Positions 34,001 to 41,950 of a stretch of 64,000 bases of DNA are shown in pieces. Source of the stretch: an uncultured Pedobacter sp. (GTDB taxonomy: Bacteria > Bacteroidota > Bacteroidia > Sphingobacteriales > Sphingobacteriaceae); NCBI RefSeq assembly GCF_913776295.1, contig NZ_CAJYOJ010000039.1:110862-174861 (forward strand), given 5' to 3'. The first letter of the stretch is position 1. The number at the start of each line of letters is the position of its first letter. A program made the translations under genes and the position numbers. The notes under the pieces were generated by a model. It was given only the letters and a program-made list of their open reading frames with translations. It searched no databases and was not told where the DNA came from.

Positions 34001-34090
34001 GTGGGCGGAACGCCAACCAATGCAGGTATAGATACAAACGTTTATCCTTTGTTCGCAACTTATAATTTCGGAGTTAACGTAACTTTCTAA
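31079..34090 (+). CDS. SusC/RagA-like TonB-linked outer membrane transporter
   Basis: This 1003-aa transporter has a signal peptide (to about residue 24, ALAQ), a carboxypeptidase-like domain (KGKVIDGGDKTPLPGVSILI), the TonB-box region QVVVVGYGTQRK, and a plug domain (ALQGKVAGVSI; GPLYVVDGVWYDD; IYGIRAANGVVLVTT). The rest is a 22-stranded-type barrel ending in FGVNVTF with the terminal Phe of outer-membrane proteins. It imports oligosaccharides with its SusD partner encoded 11 nt downstream. The substrate is inferred from the GH144 and GH3 enzymes that follow. Confidence 0.95.
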   Translation: MKRIFTRISVLAAFCLLTINVALAQNITVKGKVIDGGDKTPLPGVSILIKGTQSGTQTDVNGNYSISVPANATLVFNFVGYTAFEQAVNNQTTINVSLASSTQQLEQVVVVGYGTQRKIDVTGSVANVKGEDISKQPSVNPVSALQGKVAGVSITNVGTPGASPTITIRGTGTIYGKTGPLYVVDGVWYDDINFLNPADIASISILKDASSQSIYGIRAANGVVLVTTNKGKRGDAVINYNGTVGFQKVTNQVEMANASEYATAVNEAYSLQNPPVAPLFANTNLGEGTNWYDVILRDALVTNHQLSVSGGTEKSTYNLSLGYLDQDGIVKNNNYKRYTARLSNDFQIFEPLKVGYNVTATSSKSKDAPNSIFRALYAASPVVPVFNADGSYGDPNAFNLGNGSNMNPQATLDFFNQNTTKYKVTGNIYAELKFLKNFTFKTSFGGDFGQEEVRGYVPVYKASNTQQNTNSKLDIDRVENRNWIIENTLTYDKKWADHSLTVLLGQTAQRNKLYAINAEALNVPYTSEGDLYLALGDAASRGIVDRGELSTFASYFARVNYGYKNRYLINASVRRDGASQFFGSDNVWGNFPSIGAGWVISNEDFMKDQKIFSNLKLRGSWGKVGNAGVPFNPSTQTVDQSAALIAIFGGIPYTGASIRSLVPPTLFWERSAGTDVGLEMGFLNNRLTIEADYYNRKTEQAIFDIPVLGSLGTVNSSLIANQADIRNRGFEFLATWADKTAGGFTYSISGNVGINNNKVINVTSGANPIYKGGEGITSGYLSTRTVNNRPIGEFFGYQVVGVFQTDAEAAAWPGFKKGDFKYADINGDGKIDLSDRIVLGNPNPKFTYGLNTNFAYKNFDLTLDIQGVAGVDVFNANLSNRFGNENYTKDFFDHRWTGQGSSNTYPSADLAGGLNNAPNSFYVEKGDYIRLRNIQLGYTLPAAISTKMKMQRLRVFLNAQNAVNIFGYKGFSPEVGGTPTNAGIDTNVYPLFATYNFGVNVTF

Positions 34091-34101
34091 TCGACATCAA
34101 A

Positions 34102-35574
34102 ATGAAAAAAAATATAAATATACAGTCTTGTCTTTTGGCTACAGCCTTAGGTACAATGCTTTTTACCGCATCTTGTAAAAAAGACTTCCTTAATGTTCCG
34201 CCACAAGGCCAGCAACCATCTGTTACCTTTTGGAAAACAGGTGACGATGCTTTAAAAGGTGTAAATGCCATTTATGCTAATTTACGTAGCTGGGATAACG
34301 TGGCATTTAATGCAATTGCTATTGAAAGTACCGGATCAGATGAAGCAGACAAAGGCAGTACTCCTACCGATGCAACTTTCTTTAATCTTTTTGATCAGTT
34401 TACGGTAACTTCTACTCAGGGATCTTTATTGGGCTTCTGGACGGGTCAGTATCAAAATATCAATCTTTGTAACCAGGTGTTGGATAATGTGCCAAACATT
34501 GATATGGACGCCACGTTAAAAGCCAGATATCTTGCCGAAGCAAAATTCGTAAGGGCATATTCCTACTTCAGATTAGTGAGGGCCTATGGAAATGTTCCAT
34601 TAAGATTAAATGTTCCTAAAGATAATTCAGAATATAACATCCCTCAATCTGATAAAACAGCCGTATATGCACAGATTGAAAAAGACCTGACAGAGGCTGC
34701 TGCTGTTTTACCCCAATCTTATCCGGCAATAGATTTAGGTAGGGCAACAAAAGGCGCTGCCCTGGGCATGAAGGCAAAAGTTGCTATGTATCAGAAAAAA
34801 TGGGCTGATGTTCTGTCCCTAACCAATCAGGTAATGACGATGGGATACGATTTGTTCCCTGATTATGAAAAAGGGTTTAGAGAAGCAAATGAAAACAGCG
34901 TTGAATCTTTATTTGAAGTACAAGCTTCATTGATTCAAGGAAATCCTGACGCATCTAACTCACAATACAGTCAGGTTCAAGGCGTTGCAGGCGTGATGGG
35001 ATGGGGTTTTAATACACCATCTGCAGAATTGGAGGCCGCTTATGAAACCGGAGACCCAAGAAAAGATGCTACCATTCTTTTCAGAGGAGAAACTACGCCA
35101 CAGGGCGACCTCGTTCCTACTTCTGTACCTAATCCACGTTATAATCAAAAATCTTACGTACCGTTTAATACCAGAGTATCAGGCTATAATGAAGGTGCGC
35201 AACAAAATATCAGGGTATTAAGATTTGCTGATATCTTGCTTATGAATGCGGAAGCTGCGAACGAACTAGGAAATCCTGCGCAGGCACTTACTTCTTTAAA
35301 CAGGGTGCGTAAACGTGCGAGAGGGTCAAATCCGGCAATTTTACCTGATGTGACAACGACAGACCAATCTGCACTACGAGCAGCTATCTGGAAAGAAAGA
35401 CAGGTAGAGCTTGCAATGGAAAACGATCGTTATTTCGATGTGATCAGGCAAGGCCGAGGATTGACTGTATTTGGTCCTAAAGGATGGAAAGCCAATAAAA
35501 ATGAAGTTTGGCCAATTCCACAAACCGAAATTGATTTAAGCGGAGGTTTGCTTAAGCAAAATCCTGGTTACTAA
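34102..35574 (+). CDS. SusD/RagB-family outer membrane glycan-binding lipoprotein
   Basis: This 490-aa lipoprotein (lipobox TASC, Cys at about 25) shows SusD features: CKKDFLNVPPQG at the mature N-terminus, TPR-like helices (AEAKFVRAYSYFRLVRAYGN), and the C-terminal LNRVRKRARGSN ... WKERQVELAMENDRYFD. It forms the lid of the SusC pore and binds the sugar. It is in the same transcript as susC; a terminator follows and may reduce expression of downstream enzymes. Confidence 0.95.
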   Translation: MKKNINIQSCLLATALGTMLFTASCKKDFLNVPPQGQQPSVTFWKTGDDALKGVNAIYANLRSWDNVAFNAIAIESTGSDEADKGSTPTDATFFNLFDQFTVTSTQGSLLGFWTGQYQNINLCNQVLDNVPNIDMDATLKARYLAEAKFVRAYSYFRLVRAYGNVPLRLNVPKDNSEYNIPQSDKTAVYAQIEKDLTEAAAVLPQSYPAIDLGRATKGAALGMKAKVAMYQKKWADVLSLTNQVMTMGYDLFPDYEKGFREANENSVESLFEVQASLIQGNPDASNSQYSQVQGVAGVMGWGFNTPSAELEAAYETGDPRKDATILFRGETTPQGDLVPTSVPNPRYNQKSYVPFNTRVSGYNEGAQQNIRVLRFADILLMNAEAANELGNPAQALTSLNRVRKRARGSNPAILPDVTTTDQSALRAAIWKERQVELAMENDRYFDVIRQGRGLTVFGPKGWKANKNEVWPIPQTEIDLSGGLLKQNPGY

Positions 35575-35584
35575 AATAAACTTC

Positions 35585-35618
35585 AAAGGGTTGCCAGATA
35601 AACTGGCAGCCCTTTTTT
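35585..35618 (+). terminator. Intrinsic terminator between susD and the glucanase gene
   Basis: AAAGGGTTGCCAG (35585-35597) pairs with CTGGCAGCCCTTT (35603-35615), followed by T. It lies inside the co-directional locus and may act as a partial terminator that lowers expression of the enzymes relative to SusCD. Confidence 0.88.
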
Positions 35619-35630
35619 CACCCTTACGCG

Positions 35631-37001
35631 ATGCTAAAAACCTATTCTACAAAAATTTCATTATCTGTTATCCTGGTTTCATTGTTGATTTTAGGTGCAT
35701 GCTCTAAAGCCAAAACCCAGACCTACGATGCAGATCTCAGCATTAAAAAAAACCTAAGCGATGAGCAATTGCTTGATCTCGTTCAAAAACAAACCTTCCA
35801 GTATTTTTGGGATGGTGCAGAACCAACATCTGGTGCCGGTCGCGAACGTTATCATGTAGATAATGTATATCCGGAGAATGATAAAAGCACGGTTGCAACA
35901 GGCGCTACCGGATTTGGCTTAATGGCCATTTTAAGCGGGATTGACAGGAATTATGTCACTAAAAAAGAGGGTTTGGAAAGGTTAAATAAAATATTGGATT
36001 TTCTATCCAAAGCCGACCGCTTTCATGGTGCTTGGCCGCACTGGATTTATGGCGAAACCGGTAAAGTACGTCCATTCGGACAAAAAGATAACGGCGGAGA
36101 TCTGGTAGAAACATCATTTGTTGCACAGGCGTTAATCTGCATTAAAGAATATTATAAAAACGGAACAGATGCAGAAAAAGCTTTAGCTAACAAAGCTGAC
36201 GAACTTTGGAAAGGCATTGATTTTAACTGGTACCGCAATGGTGGCCAAAATGTATTATACTGGCATTGGTCGCCGGAATACCAGTGGGAAATGAATTTTC
36301 CGGTAAAAGGCTATAACGAATGTTTAATTATGTACGTGATGGCAGCCTCATCTCCTATCCATGGTGTGCCTGCCGAAGTTTATCATGAAGGCTGGGCAAG
36401 AAATGGATCAATCAAGGCTAATTTTGATCTGTATGGACATCACATTCCCTTAGATTATCAGGGTGCAAAAAATTCTGTGGGTCCATTATTCTGGGCACAC
36501 TATTCATATCTGGGTTTAAATCCAAAGGGACTAAAAGACCGCTATGCCGATTATTGGCAAAATAATGTTAATCAAACTTTGGCCATACATGACTACTGTG
36601 TGGCTAATCCAAAAAAATTTAAAGGGTATGGCGAAAATAGCTGGGGTTTAACGGCCAGTTACTCTGTAAAAGGTTATGCCGCTCACAGTATTCAGGAAGA
36701 TTTTGGTGTAATTTCTCCAACTGCCGCTATATCTTCCATCCCCTACACCCCGAAAGAATCGATGAAAGTAATCAGGCATCTTTATGAAGATCTGGGCGAT
36801 AAAGTTTGGGGTAAATACGGTTTTTATGATGCTTTTTCTGAAACCGACAACTGGTACCCAAAAAGGTATCTGGGTATTGATCAGGGGCCAATGGTCGTCA
36901 TGATCGAAAATTACCGATCAGGCTTACTCTGGAAGTTATTTATGGGAAATAAGGACGTACAGAATGGCTTAAATAAGCTGGATTTCCAGTTTCAACCTTA
37001 A
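35631..37001 (+). CDS. GH144-like endo-beta-1,2-glucanase lipoprotein
   Basis: This 456-aa protein has a lipobox (LGAC, Cys23) and an alpha/alpha-barrel of the glucoamylase-like family: QTFQYFWDGAEPTSG, STVATGATGFGLMAILSGI, FHGAWPHWIYGETGKV and GWARNGS. The family is often annotated glucoamylase, but characterised members of this size and origin are GH144 endo-beta-1,2-glucanases. It would be a surface or periplasmic endo-enzyme cutting beta-1,2-glucan. The SusCD genes upstream and a GH3 downstream support this. Family assignment is from sequence resemblance only. Confidence 0.75.
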   Translation: MLKTYSTKISLSVILVSLLILGACSKAKTQTYDADLSIKKNLSDEQLLDLVQKQTFQYFWDGAEPTSGAGRERYHVDNVYPENDKSTVATGATGFGLMAILSGIDRNYVTKKEGLERLNKILDFLSKADRFHGAWPHWIYGETGKVRPFGQKDNGGDLVETSFVAQALICIKEYYKNGTDAEKALANKADELWKGIDFNWYRNGGQNVLYWHWSPEYQWEMNFPVKGYNECLIMYVMAASSPIHGVPAEVYHEGWARNGSIKANFDLYGHHIPLDYQGAKNSVGPLFWAHYSYLGLNPKGLKDRYADYWQNNVNQTLAIHDYCVANPKKFKGYGENSWGLTASYSVKGYAAHSIQEDFGVISPTAAISSIPYTPKESMKVIRHLYEDLGDKVWGKYGFYDAFSETDNWYPKRYLGIDQGPMVVMIENYRSGLLWKLFMGNKDVQNGLNKLDFQFQP

Positions 37002-37059
37002 TATTAAATTGTATATAAATGTTTAGCCACCATATATTTTAAATTAAATCTACAGAACC

Positions 37060-37461
37060 ATGAAAAAAGTAATTTTAATATTAACAGCAGTGATAGGATG
37101 TGTAATCCTTAATTCGGGCTTCACTAATGTAACCGGAGCTAAACATAAAACCATAAAATCAAAATTCGCCACGGTAAATGTAACCGCAACAAACTCCACT
37201 ACAGATGGTGTATATGTAAGGTTAGAAAATAATACCAGCGGAGGGTTTTACTCATTCTTTATTCAACCAAATTCTCCAAGTGGAACGGTTATCGGCCAGA
37301 TACCAGAAAACGGAGATGTTTATACCGTTACGCTAACGTCGACAGGAGGCGCGCATGATATGTGGGTGTACTGGGAGCATAAATCGCATGTTACCGGTTT
37401 AACAGTTAGCGGTATGTCGATAGGCTGCTCAAGTTGCGCCAAAATAAATATTTTTAACTAG
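37060..37461 (+). CDS. Small secreted protein of unknown function inside the glycan locus
   Basis: This 133-aa protein has a signal peptide (about 1-20) and a beta-rich mature part with repeated Thr/Ser (VNVTATNSTTDGVYVRLENN; GDVYTVTLTSTGG; MWVYWEHKSHVTGL) and CSSC near the end. It looks like a beta-sandwich, possibly a small surface carbohydrate-binding module, but no family is recognised. It starts 58 nt after the glucanase and 14 nt before the GH43-like gene, so it is probably in the same transcript. Confidence 0.6.
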   Translation: MKKVILILTAVIGCVILNSGFTNVTGAKHKTIKSKFATVNVTATNSTTDGVYVRLENNTSGGFYSFFIQPNSPSGTVIGQIPENGDVYTVTLTSTGGAHDMWVYWEHKSHVTGLTVSGMSIGCSSCAKINIFN

Positions 37462-37475
37462 TTACCTAATGAATA

Positions 37476-39230
37476 ATGGCTAAACATTTATTCAAAATAT
37501 TTGTAATATCAACCCTGCTCTGCAATACTTATATCCTGCATGCACAGCAAAAAACCTATTGTAACCCCATCAATGTAGATTATGGTTATACCCCTTTCGA
37601 GTCTTTTACAGAATGGGGCAAACACCGTGCTACGGCCGATCCGGTTATTGTAAACTATAAAGGCGATTTTTACCTGTTCAGCACCAACCAATGGGGATAC
37701 TGGCATAGTGCAGATATGCTGAACTGGAAATTTCACGAAAGAAAATTTTTGCGCCCATGGAACAAAACCAAAGATGAACTCTGTGCACCCGGTGTGGGCA
37801 TTGTTGGCGATACCATGGTGGTTTTTGGCAGTACTTATACCAAAAACTTTACCCTTTGGGGCAGTACAGATCCTAAAGGGAATAAATGGTTTCCTTTAGT
37901 TGATTCCTTGGAAATTGGTGGTTGGGATCCAGCCTTTTTTACCGACGATGATGGTAAATTTTATATGTACAACGGCAGCAGCAATAATTACCCGATGTAT
38001 GGTGTAGAGCTCGACCGCAAAACTTTTCAACCCAAAGGCACCCGTACACCAATGTATTTACTGGAAAGCTGGCGCTATGGCTGGCAGCGTTTCGGCGAGT
38101 ATATGGACAATACTTTTCTTGATCCCTTTGCCGAAGGTGCCTGGATGACCAAACATAATGGCAAATATTACTTCCAATATGGTGCTCCCGGAACAGAATT
38201 TAGTGGTTATTCGGATGGTGTAGTGGTTGGTACAAAACCGCTGTTTTATGATACGCCAACAATTCCGCAATCCGATCCTTTAAGTTATAAGGGCGGCGGA
38301 TTTTCACGCGGGGCAGGTCATGGGGCAACTTTTCAGGATAACAATAAAAATTACTGGCACATTTCTACCAGCATTATCTGTGTAAAAAACACCTGGGAAC
38401 GCCGCATGGGCATTTGGCCAACCGGTTTTGATCAGGACGATGTGATGTGGACCAATACCGCATTTGGCGATTATCCGCTCTATTTACCAGCCGAAAGAAA
38501 AGAAGGCGAACCTGCCGGTCCGGGCTGGATGCTCATCAACTATAAAAAACCGGTAACTGTATCCTCCACACTGGGCGGCTTTAATGCCAATAATGCGGTT
38601 GACGAAAATATCAAAACCTATTGGAGTGCAAAAACAGCAAATAACGGCGAATGGATCCAGACTGATTTGGGCAGTCTTGCAACCGTTAACGCCATACAGA
38701 TCAACTATGCAGATCAGGATGCCGAATTTTTAGGCAAACAAACCGGAATTTATCATCAATATAAAATCCTCTCATCAGTTGACGGCAAAAAATGGACGAC
38801 TTTGATTGATAAAAGCCAGAACAAAACAGATGTACCGCATGATTATATCGAATTGCCAAAACCGGTTAAAACCAAGTTTATCAAAATGGTCAACATCCAC
38901 ATGCCTACCGGAAAATTTGCCATCAGTGGCTTACGCGTTTTCGGAAATGGAAACGGTGAAAAACCCGCTCAGGTAAAAAATCTGATCGTTTTAAGGACAG
39001 AAAAAGATAAACGTAGTGCTTATATCAAATGGGAACCTGTTGATAATGCCTTTGCCTATAATCTCTATTATGGCACAGCACCAGATAAACTGTACAACTG
39101 CATCATGATCCACGATTTTAATGAATACTGGTTTAAGGCAATGGACAGTCAAAAAGCATATTATTTTGCGATGGAGGCGATTAATGAGAACGGCGTATCA
39201 GTAAAAACTGAAATAAAGAAAGTTGATTAA
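37476..39230 (+). CDS. GH43-like protein with discoidin (F5/8C) and FN3 domains
   Basis: This 584-aa protein has a signal peptide (about 1-24). The N-terminal about 340 residues resemble a five-bladed propeller of family 43: HRATADPVIVNYKGDFYLFS with a candidate base Asp, GGWDPAFFTDDDGKFYMY, and FAEGAWMTKHNGKYYFQYG with a candidate acid Glu. A discoidin-like domain (about 370-485, WSAKTANNGEWIQTDLGS) and a fibronectin type III domain (about 495-580) follow. It may remove side chains or bind the glycan; the substrate is not known. It follows the small secreted protein by 14 nt. Confidence 0.8.
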   Translation: MAKHLFKIFVISTLLCNTYILHAQQKTYCNPINVDYGYTPFESFTEWGKHRATADPVIVNYKGDFYLFSTNQWGYWHSADMLNWKFHERKFLRPWNKTKDELCAPGVGIVGDTMVVFGSTYTKNFTLWGSTDPKGNKWFPLVDSLEIGGWDPAFFTDDDGKFYMYNGSSNNYPMYGVELDRKTFQPKGTRTPMYLLESWRYGWQRFGEYMDNTFLDPFAEGAWMTKHNGKYYFQYGAPGTEFSGYSDGVVVGTKPLFYDTPTIPQSDPLSYKGGGFSRGAGHGATFQDNNKNYWHISTSIICVKNTWERRMGIWPTGFDQDDVMWTNTAFGDYPLYLPAERKEGEPAGPGWMLINYKKPVTVSSTLGGFNANNAVDENIKTYWSAKTANNGEWIQTDLGSLATVNAIQINYADQDAEFLGKQTGIYHQYKILSSVDGKKWTTLIDKSQNKTDVPHDYIELPKPVKTKFIKMVNIHMPTGKFAISGLRVFGNGNGEKPAQVKNLIVLRTEKDKRSAYIKWEPVDNAFAYNLYYGTAPDKLYNCIMIHDFNEYWFKAMDSQKAYYFAMEAINENGVSVKTEIKKVD

Positions 39231-39294
39231 TACTCATTCATGTCTTTTCTACAGATTAAGAAATGACAGATCGCTGTTAACAGCTGATTCCAAA

Positions 39295-39470
39295 TACGAC
39301 AAAGTCGTAAAGCTATTTAAGCACTCGTTGGAAACGAGCGCAAGCGAGTAAAGATATGAAGCTCACGCTCGTTTATAACGAGTGTGGAAATAACAAATCG
39401 TTTTTAACGATTAAAAGTAAAACGATAAAATCGTTAAACTATTCAGACACTCCTTGGAAACGAGTGTCTG
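39295..39470. repeat. Cluster of six small hairpins, REP-like
   Basis: Six short inverted repeats follow one another. They are TACGAC/GTCGTA (39295-39309), GCACTCGTT/AACGAGCGC (39321-39341) and CACGCTCGTT/AACGAGTGTG (39364-39386). Then come AATCGTT/AACGATT (39396-39412), AACGAT/ATCGTT (39421-39435) and CAGACACTC/GAGTGTCTG (39444-39470). Most share CTCGTT-loop-AACGAG or a smaller version. This resembles repetitive extragenic palindromes. Confidence 0.65.
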
Positions 39471-39507
39471 CAGGAACTTGATAAATAAAGAATAAAACAC
39501 ATATATA

Positions 39508-41805
39508 ATGAAGAAAGCGAATATCCTGGTTGTTTTTTTAACACTCTTTGTACTGAACGGATCAGCACAAAACAAAAAACCTGTTTCGGCAGAAGAAGCA
39601 AAGATGAACACTTTCATCAGCAGCCTGATGGCGAAAATGACAGTCGATGAAAAAATTGGACAGCTGAATCTGCCAAGTTCAGGTGATATCACCACCGGAC
39701 AGGCCAACAGCAGCGACATTTCAAAAAAAATTAAAGCGGGACAAGTTGGTGGTTTATTCAACATTAAAGGTGTAGATAAGATTAAAGCGGTACAAAAAAT
39801 AGCGGTCGAAAACAGTCGTATGAAAATTCCGTTGCTTTTCGGAATGGACGTCATCCACGGGTACAATACCGTTTTCCCTATTCCATTAGGCGTAAGCTGT
39901 ATCTGGGATATGGCAACGGTACAAAAATCGGCCCGTATAGCTGCTATAGAGGCCAGTGCAAGCGGAATTAACTGGACCTTTTCCCCCATGGTTGATATTT
40001 CCAGGGATCCACGCTGGGGCCGTATCTCAGAAGGCAGCGGAGAGGATCCTTATTTAGGCTCGCAAATTGCTGCGGCGATGGTAAAAGGCTATCAGGGTAA
40101 ACTACAGGCTAATAACGAGATTTTAGCCTGTGTAAAACATTATGCGCTTTATGGTGCAGCTGAAGCAGGCCGAGACTATAACACCACGGATATGAGCAAA
40201 GTGCGGATGTATAACGAGTATTTCCCACCTTATAAAGCGGCCGTTGATGCAGGTGCAGCCAGCATTATGGCTTCCTTTAACGAAGTGGATGGCATTCCTG
40301 CTACAGGAAGTAAATGGCTCATGACAGATGTTTTAAGGAAACAATGGGGATTTAAGGGTTTTGTGGTTACCGATTACACCGGAATTCCTGAAATGATTGC
40401 ACATGGCATGGGTGATTTACAAACTGTTTCTGCGCTGGCTTTAAATGCCGGCATTGATATGGACATGGTAGGCGAAGGCTTTTTAGGTACTTTAAAAAAA
40501 TCATTGGCAGAGAAAAAAGTTAGTATCGCACAGATAGACAGGGCTTGCCGCTTAGTGCTTCAGGCCAAATACAAGTTGGGATTATTTACAGATCCCTATA
40601 AATTTTGCAATACAGAAAGAGCAGAAAAAGAGGTATTTAGCCCGGCTAACCGTCAGGTGGCACGCGAAGTTGCAACAGAAAGTTTTGTCCTGTTGAAAAA
40701 CAACAATAACCTGCTTCCCTTAAAAAAATCAGGAACCATTGGTTTAATTGGTCCTTTGGCAGATAATACCGCTAATATGTATGGTACCTGGAGTGTTGCT
40801 GCACTTTTTGACAAGTCGGTAACGGTACTTCAGGGTTTAAAAAATGCGCTGGGCGATCAAGCAAAGATATTAACCGCACGCGGAGCAAACTTCTTGGCCG
40901 ATTCTGCTATGGAACATCGTTATGTCAATGTGCATAATCCAACATATAAACGTGATCCGAGAACGGAAGCGGAAATGATTAAAGAAGCTTTGGAAGTGGC
41001 CAAAAAATCTGATGTTATTGTGGCTACCGTTGGCGAAGGTTCTGAATTTACAGGCGAAAGCAGTAGTGTAACTGATATCCAGATCCCTGAAACACAGAAA
41101 AACCTCTTAAAAGCTTTGGCTAAAACGGGTAAACCTTTGGTATTGGTGCTGTTTACGGGGCGTCCGTTGGCATTGAACTGGGAACAGCAAAATATCCCGG
41201 CCATTTTAAATGTTTGGTTCCCAGGAAGTGAGGCCGGAAATGCAATTGCCGATGTACTTTTTGGCGATGTTAATCCATCCGGTAAACTGAGCGTAACTTT
41301 CCCTCAAAATGTGGGTCAGGTGCCACTATATTATGCACATAAAAACACCGGACGCCCCCTCGCTGAAGGTAAATGGTTCGAAAAATTCCGTTCCAACTAT
41401 CTGGATGTAAGCAACGATCCATTGTATCCCTTTGGCTTTGGTTTAAGCTATACCTCATTTAATTATAGTGATGTTAAACTGAGTGCAAATACGTTGAGCA
41501 AAGGAAAATCAATCACAGCATCGGTTACCTTAAGCAATACAGGTAACTATGAAGGCAAGGAAGTGGTGCAACTATACATCCAGGATTTAGTTGGGAGCAT
41601 TACCCGCCCGGTTAAAGAGCTGAAAGGTTTTCAAAAAATTAATTTAAAGGCAGGAGAAAGCAAAACGGTTACTTTCACGATTGAGGAAAACGATCTTAAA
41701 TTTTACAATTCGGACTTGAAATTCGTTGCAGAACCCGGCGATTTCAAGGTGTTTATCGGTACAAATTCACACGATGTAAAGGAAGCATCTTTTACATTGA
41801 AATAA
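39508..41805 (+). CDS. bglX: Glycoside hydrolase family 3 beta-glucosidase
   Basis: This 765-aa enzyme has a signal peptide (about 1-20), a GH3 N-terminal barrel with nucleophile Asp289 in GFVVTDYTGIP, a GH3 C-terminal sandwich (SFVLLKNNNNLLPL; GEGSEFTGESSS) and a fibronectin III-like domain. It belongs to the BglX-like periplasmic beta-glucosidases. In this locus it would release glucose from short glucans made by the glucanase; some close relatives are specific for beta-1,2 links (inference). A terminator follows. Confidence 0.92.
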   Translation: MKKANILVVFLTLFVLNGSAQNKKPVSAEEAKMNTFISSLMAKMTVDEKIGQLNLPSSGDITTGQANSSDISKKIKAGQVGGLFNIKGVDKIKAVQKIAVENSRMKIPLLFGMDVIHGYNTVFPIPLGVSCIWDMATVQKSARIAAIEASASGINWTFSPMVDISRDPRWGRISEGSGEDPYLGSQIAAAMVKGYQGKLQANNEILACVKHYALYGAAEAGRDYNTTDMSKVRMYNEYFPPYKAAVDAGAASIMASFNEVDGIPATGSKWLMTDVLRKQWGFKGFVVTDYTGIPEMIAHGMGDLQTVSALALNAGIDMDMVGEGFLGTLKKSLAEKKVSIAQIDRACRLVLQAKYKLGLFTDPYKFCNTERAEKEVFSPANRQVAREVATESFVLLKNNNNLLPLKKSGTIGLIGPLADNTANMYGTWSVAALFDKSVTVLQGLKNALGDQAKILTARGANFLADSAMEHRYVNVHNPTYKRDPRTEAEMIKEALEVAKKSDVIVATVGEGSEFTGESSSVTDIQIPETQKNLLKALAKTGKPLVLVLFTGRPLALNWEQQNIPAILNVWFPGSEAGNAIADVLFGDVNPSGKLSVTFPQNVGQVPLYYAHKNTGRPLAEGKWFEKFRSNYLDVSNDPLYPFGFGLSYTSFNYSDVKLSANTLSKGKSITASVTLSNTGNYEGKEVVQLYIQDLVGSITRPVKELKGFQKINLKAGESKTVTFTIEENDLKFYNSDLKFVAEPGDFKVFIGTNSHDVKEASFTLK

Positions 41806-41826
41806 AGACCTTTAGGTTTGGTTATC

Positions 41827-41862
41827 AACCCTGTGCTATTGTAAAGTAGCCAGGGTTTTCTA
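41827..41862 (+). terminator. Intrinsic terminator after the GH3 gene
   Basis: AACCCTG (41827-41833) pairs with CAGGGTT (41851-41857), with an inner GCTA/TAGC, then T-rich sequence. Confidence 0.8.
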
Positions 41863-41950
41863 TTTTTGTTCAATAAACCGTTGTAATTGACCAAAATATA
41901 GCGCACAATTAAAAATGACGGTTGCACTATTTTTAAAACCTATTAAACAG

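Noticed and set aside
35631..37001. Calling the alpha/alpha-barrel enzyme a glucoamylase
   Set aside because: The name comes from an old family label; size, origin and the SusCD/GH3 context fit GH144 beta-1,2-glucanases better.
39411..39989. 192-codon open frame on the minus strand over the GH3 gene start
   Set aside because: It overlaps the GH3 signal peptide and catalytic domain in antisense and part of the hairpin cluster; no domain was recognised.
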